64,000 nucleotides of DNA from the NCBI RefSeq assembly GCF_000613865.1, contig NZ_BAJU01000008.1, positions 1 through 64,000 of the forward strand, given 5' to 3'. The translations under genes were made by a program, and so were the position numbers. This stretch comes from Acetobacter okinawensis JCM 25146 (lineage in GTDB: Bacteria > Pseudomonadota > Alphaproteobacteria > Acetobacterales > Acetobacteraceae). The notes beneath the pieces are model-generated. The model ran no database searches. It had not been told where the DNA came from and saw only the letters and a list, made by a program, of their open reading frames with translations. Each line of letters starts with the position of its first letter. Position 1 is the first letter of the stretch. Of the stretch, positions 10,643 through 21,089 are shown piece after piece.

Positions 10643-11733
10643 CGCAGCTTCAGCGTGGCCAGACCACACATGCCCAGCACGATGGAAACAATCCAGAACC
10701 GGATGACAATTTTTGGCTCTGCCCAGCCTTTCTTTTCAAAATGGTGGTGGATGGGGGCCATAAGGAACACACGGCGGCCGGTGCGCTTGTACCAGAAGAC
10801 CTGAATAATGACCGACAGCGTTTCCACCACAAACAGACCGCCGACAATGCACAGCACCAGTTCGTGCTTGATGGCGACAGCCAGCGAGCCAAGTGCCCCA
10901 CCAAGGGAGAGGGACCCCGTATCCCCCATAAACACGGCGGCCGGGGGCGCGTTAAACCACAAAAAGCCCAGCCCGGCTCCCACAAGGGCTGCGCAGAACA
11001 CCGCCAGCTCCCCCGTGCCGGGTACGGCATGGACCTGCAGGTAGTCGGCAAAAACATGGTTGCCCACCACGTAGGAGAGAATGGCGAACACAAGGGAGGC
11101 CACCACCACGGGGCCAATGGCCAGCCCGTCCAGCCCGTCGGTAAAATTGACCGCATTGCCAAAGCCCGTAATCACGATCATGGCGAACACGGGGTAGAGC
11201 AGACCAAGGGGGAGCAGCAGTTCTTTGGCAAAGGGGAAGGCCAGATGGTTGGCCAGTTCAGGCGGCATAAGGTACTGCAACCACGCCCCGCAAATGAGCG
11301 ATATGGCAAACTCTGACCCCAGACGGGCCCGCTTGGAAAGCCCGTCCGTATTGCGCCGTGCCAGCTTGCGGTAGTCATCGGCAAAGCCGATGACGCCAAA
11401 GCCGAGCGTGGTCAGCAGTACCGCCCAGACAAACCCGTTTTCCAGGTTGCCCCACAGCAGCGTTGCCACGGTTAGTGAGATCAGGATGAGCATGCCCCCC
11501 ATTGTCGGGGTTCCTGCTTTTTCAAGAATATGCCGCTCCGGTCCTACGGCGCGGATAGGCTGGCCATAGCGCTGGATGCGGCGCAGCATGGTAATGAGCG
11601 GCCTGCCCAGCACAAGGCTTATGCCCAGCGCGGTCATGCACGCGCAGCCTGCGCGGAAGGAAATGTAGCGCAGCAGGTTAAGCAGGGTAATGTGCCCGTC
11701 ATGGACCGCGTGAGAGACCAGAAGATACAACAT
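10639..11733 (-). CDS. mraY: phospho-N-acetylmuramoyl-pentapeptide transferase
   Basis: Integral membrane enzyme that moves phospho-MurNAc-pentapeptide to undecaprenyl phosphate, making lipid I. The 364-residue product has about ten hydrophobic segments. Catalytic and signature motifs are GFADDYRKL (about 116-124), [11 protein letters not shown] (about 195-205), [12 protein letters not shown] and the histidine motif HHHFEKKGW (about 328-336). The murF stop TGA directly abuts the mraY ATG, and the mraY stop overlaps murD. Uninterrupted. Confidence 0.97.
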   Translation of the reverse strand: MLYLLVSHAVHDGHITLLNLLRYISFRAGCACMTALGISLVLGRPLITMLRRIQRYGQPIRAVGPERHILEKAGTPTMGGMLILISLTVATLLWGNLENGFVWAVLLTTLGFGVIGFADDYRKLARRNTDGLSKRARLGSEFAISLICGAWLQYLMPPELANHLAFPFAKELLLPLGLLYPVFAMIVITGFGNAVNFTDGLDGLAIGPVVVASLVFAILSYVVGNHVFADYLQVHAVPGTGELAVFCAALVGAGLGFLWFNAPPAAVFMGDTGSLSLGGALGSLAVAIKHELVLCIVGGLFVVETLSVIIQVFWYKRTGRRVFLMAPIHHHFEKKGWAEPKIVIRFWIVSIVLGMCGLATLKLR

Positions 11734-13156
11734 TCAGGCGGGCTCCACGCTATCAAGGTTTTCAAGGGCTGTTATCACGTCACGCATGCGGCTGCCCAGA
11801 CTGCCCTTGACCAGCACCGCGTCCCCCGCACGCAGGGCGGTGCATACCAGTGGGGCAAGGGCTGCGGCATTGTCCGCCCATGCGTGTCGGGCGGGGGGAG
11901 TGCGTCAAAAAGGGTTTTCATGTGTGGTCCGCAACAAAAAACAAGGTCGGCTGATGTGGCTGCCGGCTGGGCAAGGGCTGCGTGTTCTGCCGTGGAGAAG
12001 TCCCCCAGTTCGCGCATATCGCCCAGAATGGCAATGCGGCGGGCGGCATCAAGGTGGTGCAGCACATCCAGTGCAGCCCGGATGGAGGCCGAGGACGCAT
12101 TATAACTTTCATCCAGCAAGGTTACGGTGCCACCTGCAATGTGGCTGAGCGCCCCGCGGCCCTTGCCGGGGGCAAAAGCCTGCAATGCGGCTGCGGCTTT
12201 GGGTAAGTCCACCCCAAGAGCAGCACAGGCGGCCAGTGCGGCCAGTGCATTGCGGGTCAGATGCAGGCCGGGGGCTGGCACATGCACAGCAACGTCCACC
12301 CCTGCTATGTGGGCTGTAAACCGTGTGCCACTGGCCTCTGTGCGCAGGTGGTCCATGTGCGCGGTGCTGGCAGGGTTTGTGCCTGCCGTCCACAAGGTTG
12401 CGTGGGCTGCCTGTGCGGCACTGGTAAAAAAGGATGCGCCGTGTGCATCATCAGGCACTACGGCAATGCCACCGGCGGGCAGGGTGGTGATGAGGGAGGC
12501 TTTTTCCGCCGCAATCGCGTCCAGACTGCCCATATGCCCCAGATGTGCGGAGCCGATGGTGCTGATGACGCCACATCGGGGCGGACCATGCGTGCAAGGG
12601 GCAGGATCTCGCCGGGGTGGTTCATGCCGATTTCGCTAATGCAGAAGGCAGCATCACGCGGCAGACGTGCGAGGGTAAGGGGAACCCCCCAATGATTGTT
12701 GTAGGACGCTACGGAGGCGTGCGTCCGGCCATTGGCGCTCAGGCACAGGCGCAGCATGTCCTTGGTAGTGGTTTTGCCCACACTGCCCGTTATGGCCACA
12801 ACCTTGCCTGCAAACCGTGCGCGGGCAGCCAGTGCCAGCTGCTGTAGGCCCACCATCGTGTCGGATACGACCAGAATGCGCGGGTCGCTCAGCCCATGGG
12901 CCGTATGCACCATGGCGCAGGCGGCTCCCTTGTCCAGCGCGGCCTGTACATGGGCGTGGCCATCGCTCGTATCCCCTGTAAGGGCAATAAACAGATCGCC
13001 GGGGGCAAGGGTGCGCGTGTCAATGGAAATGCCGGTGACGGCCCCATACTCAGCGGTGTTGGCAGATTTGTCGGCCGCTGATGATGCGCCGGTGGTGGGC
13101 AGGAAGTGGCCACCAGTCGCCTCTTCCAGCTCCGCGCGGGTCCACAGGGTGCTCAT
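11734..13156 (-). CDS. murF: UDP-MurNAc-tripeptide--D-Ala-D-Ala ligase (two frameshifts)
   Basis: Cytoplasmic Mur ligase adding D-Ala-D-Ala to UDP-MurNAc-tripeptide. Start MSTLWTRAELEEATGG at 13156. The first segment carries the ATP loop AITGSVGKTTTKDML and EIGMNHPGEI. The frame breaks near 12569 (GTGGCGTCATC; one base missing, probably GTGGCGGTCATC) and resumes as ISTIGSAHLGHMGSLDAIA. The middle segment holds LLDESYNASSAS. A second break lies in the C run of the coding strand at 11893-11898; the last segment reads ARHAWADNAAAL to VKGSLGSRMRDV and stops at 11734, just before mraY. Restoring two bases gives about 474 residues. Confidence 0.92.
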
Positions 13157-14622
13157 GCTGACCCGCCACAGCGCGAATGACCGCTGCATCATCAAACGGC
13201 AGTACGGTTGTGCCTATAATCTGCCCCTGCTCATGGCCTTTGCCCGCCACCACCAATACATCCTCCGATCCTAGCATGGACAAGGCCTCTGTTATGGCCT
13301 GCCTGCGGTCCCCTATCTCCAGCGCGTCAGGTGCGCCTGCGCGGACTTCCGCACGGATTTGCGCGGGGTCTTCTGAGCGGGGGTTATCATCTGTAATTAT
13401 GGCAATATCAGCGCCATTGGCTGCAGCCTGCGCCATAAGTGGCCGTTTACCCTTGTCACGGTCCCCGCCTGCGCCAAAAACAACAATCAGCCGCCCACGC
13501 GCATGTGGACGGAGCGAGGATAGCAGCCGGGTGAGGGCATCGGGCGTATGGGCATAATCCACATATGCGCAGGCCCCATTGGGCAGGACTACGGCCCGCT
13601 CCATGCGTCCGCGTACCCCCGTAAGGGCGGGCAGAAGATCAAGCGCGCCATAAAGTGCGGTCTCATCAGGCACGGCCAGCGCAAGGGCAAGTAGTGCATT
13701 ATCGACCTGAAAACGGCCGGGCAGGGGGAAGGTGACAGTTTTGCTCCGCCCATTGCACGCAATATGCAGCTCCTGCCCGGCGGGTACTGCGTGGCAGGCC
13801 AGCAGGTGTAGGGTGGTACCGTGGGTTCCTGTCAGGCGCAGGTCCAAACTGCGGTCGCGGGCAATGGTATGCAGGGCATTGAGGGTTGTTTCATCCATGT
13901 CCGCATTGGCCACAGCCAGCCCACCGTGGGGTAAAAGCGTGTCAAACAACCGCAACTTGGCCGTTCTGTAGGCCTGCATTGTGCCGTGGTAGTCCAGATG
14001 GTCACGTGTAAGGTTGGTAAAGCCCGCAGCTTGCAGATGCAGCCCGTCCAGCCGCCGTTGTTCCAGCCCGTGGGAGGATGCCTCCAGCGCTGCGTAATGC
14101 ACACCAGCCCGCTCAAGGGCTGCCAGCCCGCGGGCCAGCGCCACCGGGTCTGGCGTGGTCAGGGGGGGAAAGGTAACCCCCGTACCCTCGGCCCCGGTCA
14201 GGCCCAGTGTGCCAATGCCTGCCGCTTTGTGGCCTTGTAAGGACCATATCTGACGTATGAAGTCGGTTGTACTGGTTTTGCCGTTTGTGCCCGTTACCGC
14301 GACCAGATGGGCCGGTTGTGGCCCTGCCAGCATGCTGGCCCACAACGCCAGAACATGGCGCGGGTCAGCAGGTGACCAAAGGGCAGGCAGGCAGGCCCTG
14401 CGGCCATTGCGTGCCGGTAGGGGCCAGAATGGCCGCAGCACCTGCGTGGACTGCCGCCCCGATAAAACTGCTACCATCCACGCGTGTGCCGGGTAGTGCC
14501 GCGAATATAACACCCGGCCCGACCTGCCTGCTGTCGGCCGTAATGGCGTGGACGTGCGGGTCGGCTGGCGTTGTGGCGCTCAGCTTGCATGCGCGCAGTA
14601 GGGTGGAGAGTGGGCTGCTCAT
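13153..14622 (-). CDS. murE: UDP-MurNAc-L-Ala-D-Glu--meso-diaminopimelate ligase (frameshifts)
   Basis: Cytoplasmic Mur ligase adding the third stem residue. The DNPR motif (ITDDNPRSEDP) indicates meso-diaminopimelate rather than lysine. Start MSSPLSTLLRA at 14622, overlapping the ftsI stop. The ATP loop VTGTNGKTSTTDF and SSHGLEQ are clear. The N-terminal frame (to about GLPAC) joins the main frame between about 14366 and 14395 by a net +1 shift. Three CAGG units stand at 14384-14395, so one extra 4-base unit could explain it. A likely one-base deletion near 13164 removes the natural stop; with it, a TGA overlapping the murF ATG (13153-13155) would end the gene. Without it the frame runs on to 13050 inside murF. 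Confidence 0.9.
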
Positions 14623-16670
14623 TCGTCCATCTTCTCCTGTGCCATTTTTTTACGGATTGCCAGCGTGTGTGCGCCCTGCTCCTGTGCCTGTTTTGCCGCT
14701 AGTTTGGTGGCGCGGTGTTCGGCCTCCAGTTTGCGTGGGTCTCCGGGGTCGTTGCCCGGACCGAGCGGCCTGACGCCACGCGGTACTGCCGGGTGCATGG
14801 GAATGGCAAGCTGGGCGTCAATCTGCTTGGCGTGGTCCATGTCAGGGAAGATCTGCAACATGGGGCCAATGCGAGAGATCACGCGTGAGACTGTAGGCGC
14901 GGCATTCCACCCCGCAGTGGTCCAGCCATGTGTCTGCGGCGTGGGCTGGGGGCTGTCGAGCATGACATACACCGCGTAGCGTGGTGCGTTCATGGGGAAA
15001 ATACTGGTGAAGGCAGAAATATTGACGTGCTTGAGGTAGCCGCCATGCGGCCCGATTTTTTCTGCCGTGCCGGTTTTGCCGCCCACAAAATAGCCGGGTG
15101 ATTCTGCGGTTCTGCCAGTGCCCTGCGTAACGTCCAGCCGCAGCAGCCTGCGCAGTAGCGCCGAATTGCTTTCGGACAGAACACGCACACCCTGCGGCAC
15201 AACCGGGGCCTCGGGCATGGGAGCACCAGTGCCCATGGGGGGGGCTGGGGGCAGGCTCTGGCTCAGGGCTACAGCCTGCACGCCTTGCTGGAGCGCTCCG
15301 CCGGGAGTGGCGTCCTGCTCTGGCGGGTCCGCATCTTCCTGATCCAGCAGGGTGGGGGTGACCAGAATACCACCATTAACTGTCGCCGCTGTGCCACGGA
15401 CAATGGCCAGCGGCGGTTCTGCCACGCCGTGGCCAAAGCCTACGGTCATGGTGGTGGCTAGGCCCCACTGGCGGGGCACAAGCGGGCGGGCGGCCTCTGG
15501 CAGTTCTACGGGGACGGGGGCAAAAAAGCCCATGCTGCGCAGCCAGTCGGCCTGCCGCTTGCCACCCACATCAAGCGCAATATGGGCCGCTGCCGGGTTG
15601 GAGGAATAGGCCATGACCTCGGGCAGGGACAGCCACGGGGCAAAGTGGTCGTTCTTCATATCCCGGATGGTAAAGCGGCCGATCTTGAGCGGGACGGAGG
15701 AAAAACTGTCCCATATATGAATGGTCCCTGTCTCCAGCCCCATGGCGGTGGTTTGCAGCTTGAAGGTGGAACCCGGTTCGTACAGCCCTGTGACCGAGCG
15801 GTTGAACCGCTCATCATTTGTGGCGTGGGCAAACTCGTTTGCGTCATAGTCCGGCAGGCTGACCATGGCGATAATTTCGCCCGTGCGCACATCCATAACA
15901 ATGCCGCACGCCCCAATGGCCTGGAATGTGTCCTTGGCTGCGGCTACTTCCTCACGCACGGCGGATTGCACGCGAATATCCAGCGAGAGCCGCAAGGGTT
16001 TGCGATCCACCAGCAGTCGTTTGTTGAAAAACCGCTCCACACCGGCAATGCCGTTATCATCAATATCCACAGCGCCCATGATCTGGGCGGCCATACGGCC
16101 CAGCGGATAATGCCGCTGCTCGCCCGGTTCAAAATAAATACCGGGAATGCCAAGGTTGTTGATCGCCAGCTCCTGCTGGGGGGTAATGTTGCGCGCAATG
16201 TAGACAAACTGTTTATGCCGGGCCAGCCGCTCAGCAGTTTCGTGCTCATCCAGATCATGCAGGACTGATTTGAGCTTGTGGGCGACGTCCTGCGGGTCGA
16301 TCAGTTCCTGCGGATTGGCATACACCTGCGCCACCGGCAGAGAGAGGGCCAGTGTCTGCCCGTTGCGGTCCACAATGGAGGCGCGGTGCACCTGCGGCAG
16401 GGCATAATCTCCCGCCAGACTCCCCTTGGGGTCAATTTTGGGAATTTTGGGGACCTGTGGGGCAATCTGGCGCTGTTCGGGCGCCATGGGGCGCAGCACC
16501 GTGGCAATTGTCAGCTTGATGGCCACACAGGCAAATAGTGCGCAGAACCCGGCAGACACCCACAAAAGCCGGACGTGCATCTGCTCCCGGTGCGCGCGGG
16601 CGCGCAGGTCCTCCCCCGTTACACCAATCGTGCGTGTTGTTTCAGAATCATGGCGTGGGGGAACGACCAT
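14619..16670 (-). CDS. ftsI: septal peptidoglycan transpeptidase FtsI (PBP3)
   Basis: Class B penicillin-binding protein that cross-links septal peptidoglycan. The 683-residue product has a short cytoplasmic N-terminus, one membrane anchor (about residues 34-58), a PBP dimerisation domain, and the transpeptidase domain with the active-site tetrad STFK (in YEPGSTFKLQ, about 307), SSN (in MAYSSNPAAA) and KTGT (in VGGKTGTAEK). It carries a Pro-rich insertion (about residues 450-490) within the transpeptidase domain and a charged Lys/Glu/Ala-rich C-terminal tail of about 50 residues, so it is longer than typical FtsI. It overlaps murE by 4 bases. Confidence 0.95.
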   Translation of the reverse strand: MVVPPRHDSETTRTIGVTGEDLRARAHREQMHVRLLWVSAGFCALFACVAIKLTIATVLRPMAPEQRQIAPQVPKIPKIDPKGSLAGDYALPQVHRASIVDRNGQTLALSLPVAQVYANPQELIDPQDVAHKLKSVLHDLDEHETAERLARHKQFVYIARNITPQQELAINNLGIPGIYFEPGEQRHYPLGRMAAQIMGAVDIDDNGIAGVERFFNKRLLVDRKPLRLSLDIRVQSAVREEVAAAKDTFQAIGACGIVMDVRTGEIIAMVSLPDYDANEFAHATNDERFNRSVTGLYEPGSTFKLQTTAMGLETGTIHIWDSFSSVPLKIGRFTIRDMKNDHFAPWLSLPEVMAYSSNPAAAHIALDVGGKRQADWLRSMGFFAPVPVELPEAARPLVPRQWGLATTMTVGFGHGVAEPPLAIVRGTAATVNGGILVTPTLLDQEDADPPEQDATPGGALQQGVQAVALSQSLPPAPPMGTGAPMPEAPVVPQGVRVLSESNSALLRRLLRLDVTQGTGRTAESPGYFVGGKTGTAEKIGPHGGYLKHVNISAFTSIFPMNAPRYAVYVMLDSPQPTPQTHGWTTAGWNAAPTVSRVISRIGPMLQIFPDMDHAKQIDAQLAIPMHPAVPRGVRPLGPGNDPGDPRKLEAEHRATKLAAKQAQEQGAHTLAIRKKMAQEKMDE

Positions 16671-16701
16671 ATCGTGTCAGGGGGACTTTCAGCCAAAATA
16701 A

Positions 16702-17688
16702 TCAGTTGGTTACGGGAACGGGTGCCGGCAGGGCATCGCTGCCGCGACTCAGCAGGGACCCGCTCGTATAACCGGAAGTCGCGCGGGCTTCCATATAGCC
16801 CTGACTCATTGGGGTTCTGTGCTGGCGTACAGGATGCCAGCTTGCCGCCGCCACGGGGAGCGGGTGGCGTACAGGGGTTACGTCATCACTATTCTGGGCC
16901 AGACGGCGTGGGGCCATGGCCTCCGCGTGGCTGAGGGTAGCGGGGGCTGCGCGCCGGGCGGAGATGTCCGTGTCATCCACGCTGGCGGTCTGTATGGTCT
17001 GGTGCGGCAGGGGGCGCGGAGCATCTGCTACAACCGTTGGCTGTCGGTGCGTTACAGCAGCAGCCCGTGGTGCGACGGACCCATCATGCACGATAGCCGG
17101 GGCAGGTAGGGGGGCAGGCGGCAACAGGGCGCGCGGGGGAGTTGGCGCGGGGCTTTCCATGGCCACGACAGTGGGGTGCGGGCGCACGACACGCACAGGC
17201 GCTGCATGGACAGGCACCGCAGGTGTAGTATCCGCCACAACCGTTGCGCGCTCATGTTCTGGCGTTGGAGCAGGCGGATGCAGCATGGTGCTGGTAGCAA
17301 CTACAGCGGCAGCAGGTGCGGCAACTGGCGCGGGCCGGTTGGTAGCAGCCACCACTGCTGGTGTGCTGGACTGGGCCACAGGTGTGGCATCTTTTGGCAC
17401 ATCAGGCAGATGCTGCACCAGATCGGCCATACGCACGAACTGCGCCGGGTCCATCGATTGCAGATAAGCGGCATGCTTGGCCACAAGGGCTGTCAGCCGC
17501 TCGGGCTGGTTTTCCAGCGCCCATTCGGTGCGCAGCATGGCAGTCTGGGCGCGCACGTGTTCGGTTTCGAGCACAATGCCCGAAATCTGCTGGTCCAGCA
17601 GGGTTGTCTGGTGCTTCTTCGTGTACAGGAAGAACCCCGATGTAATCGCCAGCACAGCGCAGCAGCATGTAAATGGGCGTGGGATCAT
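16702..17688 (-). CDS. ftsL: FtsL-like divisome protein with long Pro/Ala-rich tail
   Basis: Position between rsmH and ftsI is that of FtsL, the small bitopic coiled-coil protein of the FtsQLB complex. The first 80 residues fit: one N-terminal membrane segment (about 4-22), then a heptad-like stretch ([27 protein letters not shown], quoted only to show the region 30-56). The remaining 240 residues are a low-complexity Ala/Pro/Val/His-rich tail, absent from typical FtsL of about 100 residues. The start overlaps the rsmH stop (ATGA). Assignment is from context and N-terminal architecture, not from sequence identity. Confidence 0.7.
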   Translation of the reverse strand: MIPRPFTCCCAVLAITSGFFLYTKKHQTTLLDQQISGIVLETEHVRAQTAMLRTEWALENQPERLTALVAKHAAYLQSMDPAQFVRMADLVQHLPDVPKDATPVAQSSTPAVVAATNRPAPVAAPAAAVVATSTMLHPPAPTPEHERATVVADTTPAVPVHAAPVRVVRPHPTVVAMESPAPTPPRALLPPAPLPAPAIVHDGSVAPRAAAVTHRQPTVVADAPRPLPHQTIQTASVDDTDISARRAAPATLSHAEAMAPRRLAQNSDDVTPVRHPLPVAAASWHPVRQHRTPMSQGYMEARATSGYTSGSLLSRGSDALPAPVPVTN

Positions 17689-18704
17689 GCTTGCAATCCT
17701 TTAGGCGAGGGAGCGGTGGGGGCGGGGCGTTTCATCATGGCGCGCAGGCGTGCACTGCGTGCGCGGGGGTTGGCCTTGCACTCGGCATCTCCGGGGCGGA
17801 TGGCCTTGCTGGTCAGGGCGACAAAAGCGGGCGGTGCTGCCGGAGCCAGAGAGGCACGCGGATCGTGGCGTGAGAAGCTGACATCTTTGCCAAGGGCGCG
17901 CTGCATGGCGCGCTTGACCAGACGGTCCTCCAGAGAGTGGAAGGACACCACAACAAGCCGCCCGCCACTGTTGAGCAGGGTCAGAGCCTGTTCCAGCCCG
18001 CGTTCGATTTCGCCCAGTTCGTCATTCACGGCTATGCGCAGGCCCTGAAAACTACGGGTGGCGGAGTCAATGCCGGAGCGGTCCTGTGGCACAACGGAGC
18101 GTATGACCTCGGCCAGTTGCAAGGTGGTGTGCAGCGGGGCTTCCGCCCGTGCAGCCACAACGGCGCGGGCCACACGGCGGGCGTGCCGCTCCTCCCCATA
18201 AAAATGGAAGATATCGGCCAGTTCCGCCTCTGGGGCTGTGTTGACAATATCGGCCGCACTGCGGCCCTGCCGCGCCATGCGCATGTCCAGCGGCCCGTCA
18301 AAACGGAAGGAAAAGCCGCGCTCGGCCTCATCAATCTGGAAGGAGGATACGCCAAGGTCCATGACAATGCCGTCAAAGCCCGGAGCATCGGCCTGCCTTG
18401 CCAGTTCGGCCATGTGGCCAAAGCTACCAGCAAGCATGTGCAGGCGCGACCGGCCTTCGACCTGCTGCAAGGTTGCGCACAGGGCCTCCCCGCGGGCAAT
18501 GGCATCCGGGTCACGGTCTATGGCCCAGACGTTGCATTCCGCCGTGTTCAGGATTGCGCAGCTATAGCTGCCCCCACCAAAGGTGCAGTCCAGAATGGCC
18601 TCATCGTTGGCTGGGGTCAGGTAGTGCAGCACCTCGGCCAGCATGACGGGTACATGCCCGTTGCCCGGTGGCGTAATGGCGGAGGGAAGGGGGAGCGCGT
18701 TCAT
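17685..18704 (-). CDS. rsmH: 16S rRNA (cytosine1402-N4)-methyltransferase RsmH (MraW)
   Basis: SAM-dependent methyltransferase modifying C1402 of 16S rRNA. The 339-residue product begins [14 protein letters not shown] (about 14-27), followed by the SAM-binding [20 protein letters not shown] and [19 protein letters not shown]. The C-terminal [12 protein letters not shown] and the K/R-rich region are typical. It lies between mraZ (3-base gap) and ftsL (4-base overlap). Confidence 0.96.
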   Translation of the reverse strand: MNALPLPSAITPPGNGHVPVMLAEVLHYLTPANDEAILDCTFGGGSYSCAILNTAECNVWAIDRDPDAIARGEALCATLQQVEGRSRLHMLAGSFGHMAELARQADAPGFDGIVMDLGVSSFQIDEAERGFSFRFDGPLDMRMARQGRSAADIVNTAPEAELADIFHFYGEERHARRVARAVVAARAEAPLHTTLQLAEVIRSVVPQDRSGIDSATRSFQGLRIAVNDELGEIERGLEQALTLLNSGGRLVVVSFHSLEDRLVKRAMQRALGKDVSFSRHDPRASLAPAAPPAFVALTSKAIRPGDAECKANPRARSARLRAMMKRPAPTAPSPKGLQA

Positions 18705-18707
18705 GGC

Positions 18708-19187
18708 CTAGTCTTCCCTCTGGCTGGTCTGCGGAGCCGCGGGAATGGTGACACGGCGGGACTTCTGGCGTGCTTCGGCCCGGCGTGCGCGCGCGGCTTC
18801 TGGTTCCCAGATCTGGAAAATGCGGCCAACCCCCATGAAGGCTGCGGTCGCTCCGTCCTGTAGGCCTGCGTGCTCGCGTAGGAAGTCGGGCAGCATCAGG
18901 CGGCCTTCGCGGTCGGGGTCCATGGGGTAGGCATCGGCGTAAATGGCGGCGGCAAGGTCGTCATGCTCATCGGAGAACATGTCCAGCCGGTCCAGTGGCT
19001 CGGTCAGGCGGGCAAAGGCCGTGGCTGGCCATGCCTCAATGCAGGGCAGCGTATGGGAGGGGCGGAGAATCACCAGCGCATCGCCTTCCTTTTGCTGTGA
19101 CTTAAGAACAGAGCGGAACCCAGCAGGAATCGAGACGCGTCCTTTTGCGTCGAATCGATTTTCATGCGTGCCGAGGAACACACTCAC
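18708..19187 (-). CDS. mraZ: transcriptional regulator MraZ
   Basis: DNA-binding regulator of the dcw operon, with two SpoVT/AbrB-like domains. A GTG at 19187 is chosen as start: it gives VSVFLGTHENRFDAKGRVS, which matches the family start, and an AAAGGA lies 12 bases upstream. The frame is open 22 codons further upstream to an ATG at 19253. DAKGRVSIPAGF and the second-repeat DREGRLMLPDFL are visible. The product is 159 residues. The last 35 residues are an Arg/Ala-rich tail. Confidence 0.93.
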   Translation of the reverse strand: MSVFLGTHENRFDAKGRVSIPAGFRSVLKSQQKEGDALVILRPSHTLPCIEAWPATAFARLTEPLDRLDMFSDEHDDLAAAIYADAYPMDPDREGRLMLPDFLREHAGLQDGATAAFMGVGRIFQIWEPEAARARRAEARQKSRRVTIPAAPQTSQRED

Positions 19188-19273
19188 GAAGTTCAGAAGT
19201 CCTTTTGAGCCAATGGTTTTTGTTCGTTGGGCGCGGGGAACATGGGACCGCAACCGTGTTTTATGGTCTGCCG

Positions 19274-19298
19274 TGGGATAGCATGGGATGACATGGGA
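19274..19298 (+). promoter_or_regulatory. three MraZ-type TGGGA boxes upstream of mraZ
   Basis: Three TGGGA pentamers lie at 19274, 19284 and 19294, each separated by five bases. This is the spacing described for MraZ operators (TGGGN repeats, 5-base gaps). They read on the plus strand, opposite to mraZ. A fourth TGGGA at 19243 is nearly in phase (31 bases). The gap 19188-19499 contains no gene; it should also hold the dcw promoter, and an AT-rich stretch at about 19304-19355 is a candidate, but I cannot place -35/-10 boxes securely. Confidence 0.7.
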
Positions 19299-19499
19299 CG
19301 CAAATTAAAAGCGAAGAAAAAACAGCAGAAAACTGCCGTTTATAAAGTATTCATACTTACTTCGGGAGTCGGGCGGATGTATTGATCATCTAGAATCGCA
19401 CGCGGAAAAGACATTGTTTGTTCATGTTATGTTCTTTTACGGTAAAAATGGTACGCAAAAGCCCATGTGCGGTTGCGCAGTAGAAAAGGGGAGATTGAG

Positions 19500-19913
<414 letters not shown>

Positions 19914-20006
19914 CGCGCACCCTGCGTTGGCGGCAGGCGCAGGTCAAGGGCTTTGTGGTGTAAAAGCGCTCTTGGCAGCATGGGGTAAGAATGCACATCA
20001 TGCGCA

Positions 20007-21089
20007 ATGCCCGATTTTACGCTTCCACCATCCGCGTCTGTCCCGCTTGTGCCCAACCTGTCCTCACGCGTGCTGCTGGGGGTCATCCGCTGGCAGGAGC
20101 GGCGTAAAAAGCGGCAGGCCAATCACGCAGTCCACCCGACGGATGCGCAGGAGTGCCACCACGCCGCTGCCACAGACCCCGATGCAAAGCCAGCTCCTTT
20201 GGCACCTGAACACTCGGATACGCACCGGCATTTTTTGCACGCCTTGCGCAGGGCCATGGATACCCCGTCCTTCCCCCAGTGTCTGTCCGCCCTGCCGTTG
20301 CGGCGGGTGATTGCCGTAAAAATACCCGGAGCTACGGGGCTTTTGTCTGCGCGGCTGTATGTTCCGCGCGGGCGGGTGCGGGGGGCAGTGCTGTATTTGC
20401 ATGGAGGCGGGTTTGTGCATTGCGGGCTGAACTCGCACCACGGCATATGCTGCCGCCTTGCGCGCGAGTCAGGGGCTGCGGTGTTGCTGCCGGACTATGC
20501 ATTGGCACCCGAACACCCTTTTCCCGCTGCTGTGGAGGATGCGCGTGCGGCCCTGTGCTGGCTTGCGCGTGCGAGTGCGCGCTATTGGGGTGGGCAGGTG
20601 GGTGTTGCAGGCGATAGTGCGGGGGGGAATCTGGCGGCGGTACTGGCGCAGGAGGGGCGGGCAGGTCGCTGCCCTGATCCGGCTTTGCAACTGCTGTATT
20701 ATCCCTCGCTTTACGGGCGCAATAACCTGCCATCGCAGGCAACTTACGAGGATGGGTATTTTCTCTCCCGCCGGTCCATGGAGTGGTATGCCGCCCAGTA
20801 TGTGCAGCGCGACGAGGATTGGACCCACCCCAGCTTTGTACCCGGCCACACGGCCGAACTGGGTGGGTTGGCCCCAGCGGTGATTGTGACGGCGGAATGT
20901 GACCCCATGCGTGATGAAGGGCGAGCCTATGCCTCGGCCCTCCAGCAGGCCGGGGTGGCGGTGCTATACCGCTGCTACCCCGGAACCTTACATGCTTTTC
21001 TCAATTTTTATGCCCTTATGCCCCATGGCAAGGCGGCCTTACGCCTTGGGGGGAGAGCACTGCGCAGGGTTTTTGCCGCCCGCACATAA
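20007..21089 (+). CDS. alpha/beta hydrolase, hormone-sensitive-lipase family esterase
   Basis: Probable carboxylesterase of the HSL (type IV) family. The 360-residue product has an N-terminal region of about 120 variable residues, then the oxyanion motif YLHGGGFVHCG, the nucleophile motif VAGDSAGGNLA, the acid region ECDPMRDEG and the histidine in GTLHAFLNF. All catalytic elements are present. It stands alone on the plus strand, divergent from rnpB. Its last 82 bases overlap the convergent gene at 21008-21601. The natural substrate is unknown. Confidence 0.88.
   Translation: MPDFTLPPSASVPLVPNLSSRVLLGVIRWQERRKKRQANHAVHPTDAQECHHAAATDPDAKPAPLAPEHSDTHRHFLHALRRAMDTPSFPQCLSALPLRRVIAVKIPGATGLLSARLYVPRGRVRGAVLYLHGGGFVHCGLNSHHGICCRLARESGAAVLLPDYALAPEHPFPAAVEDARAALCWLARASARYWGGQVGVAGDSAGGNLAAVLAQEGRAGRCPDPALQLLYYPSLYGRNNLPSQATYEDGYFLSRRSMEWYAAQYVQRDEDWTHPSFVPGHTAELGGLAPAVIVTAECDPMRDEGRAYASALQQAGVAVLYRCYPGTLHAFLNFYALMPHGKAALRLGGRALRRVFAART

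Noticed and set aside
11893-11898. Homopolymer as a phase-variation switch in murF
   Set aside because: murF is essential and similar deletions occur in many unrelated genes of the window, so consensus error is the simpler explanation.
13050-13152. Extension of murE into murF
   Set aside because: The extra 34 codons translate the murF start out of frame. A one-base deletion before the natural TGA, which overlaps the murF ATG, explains it better.
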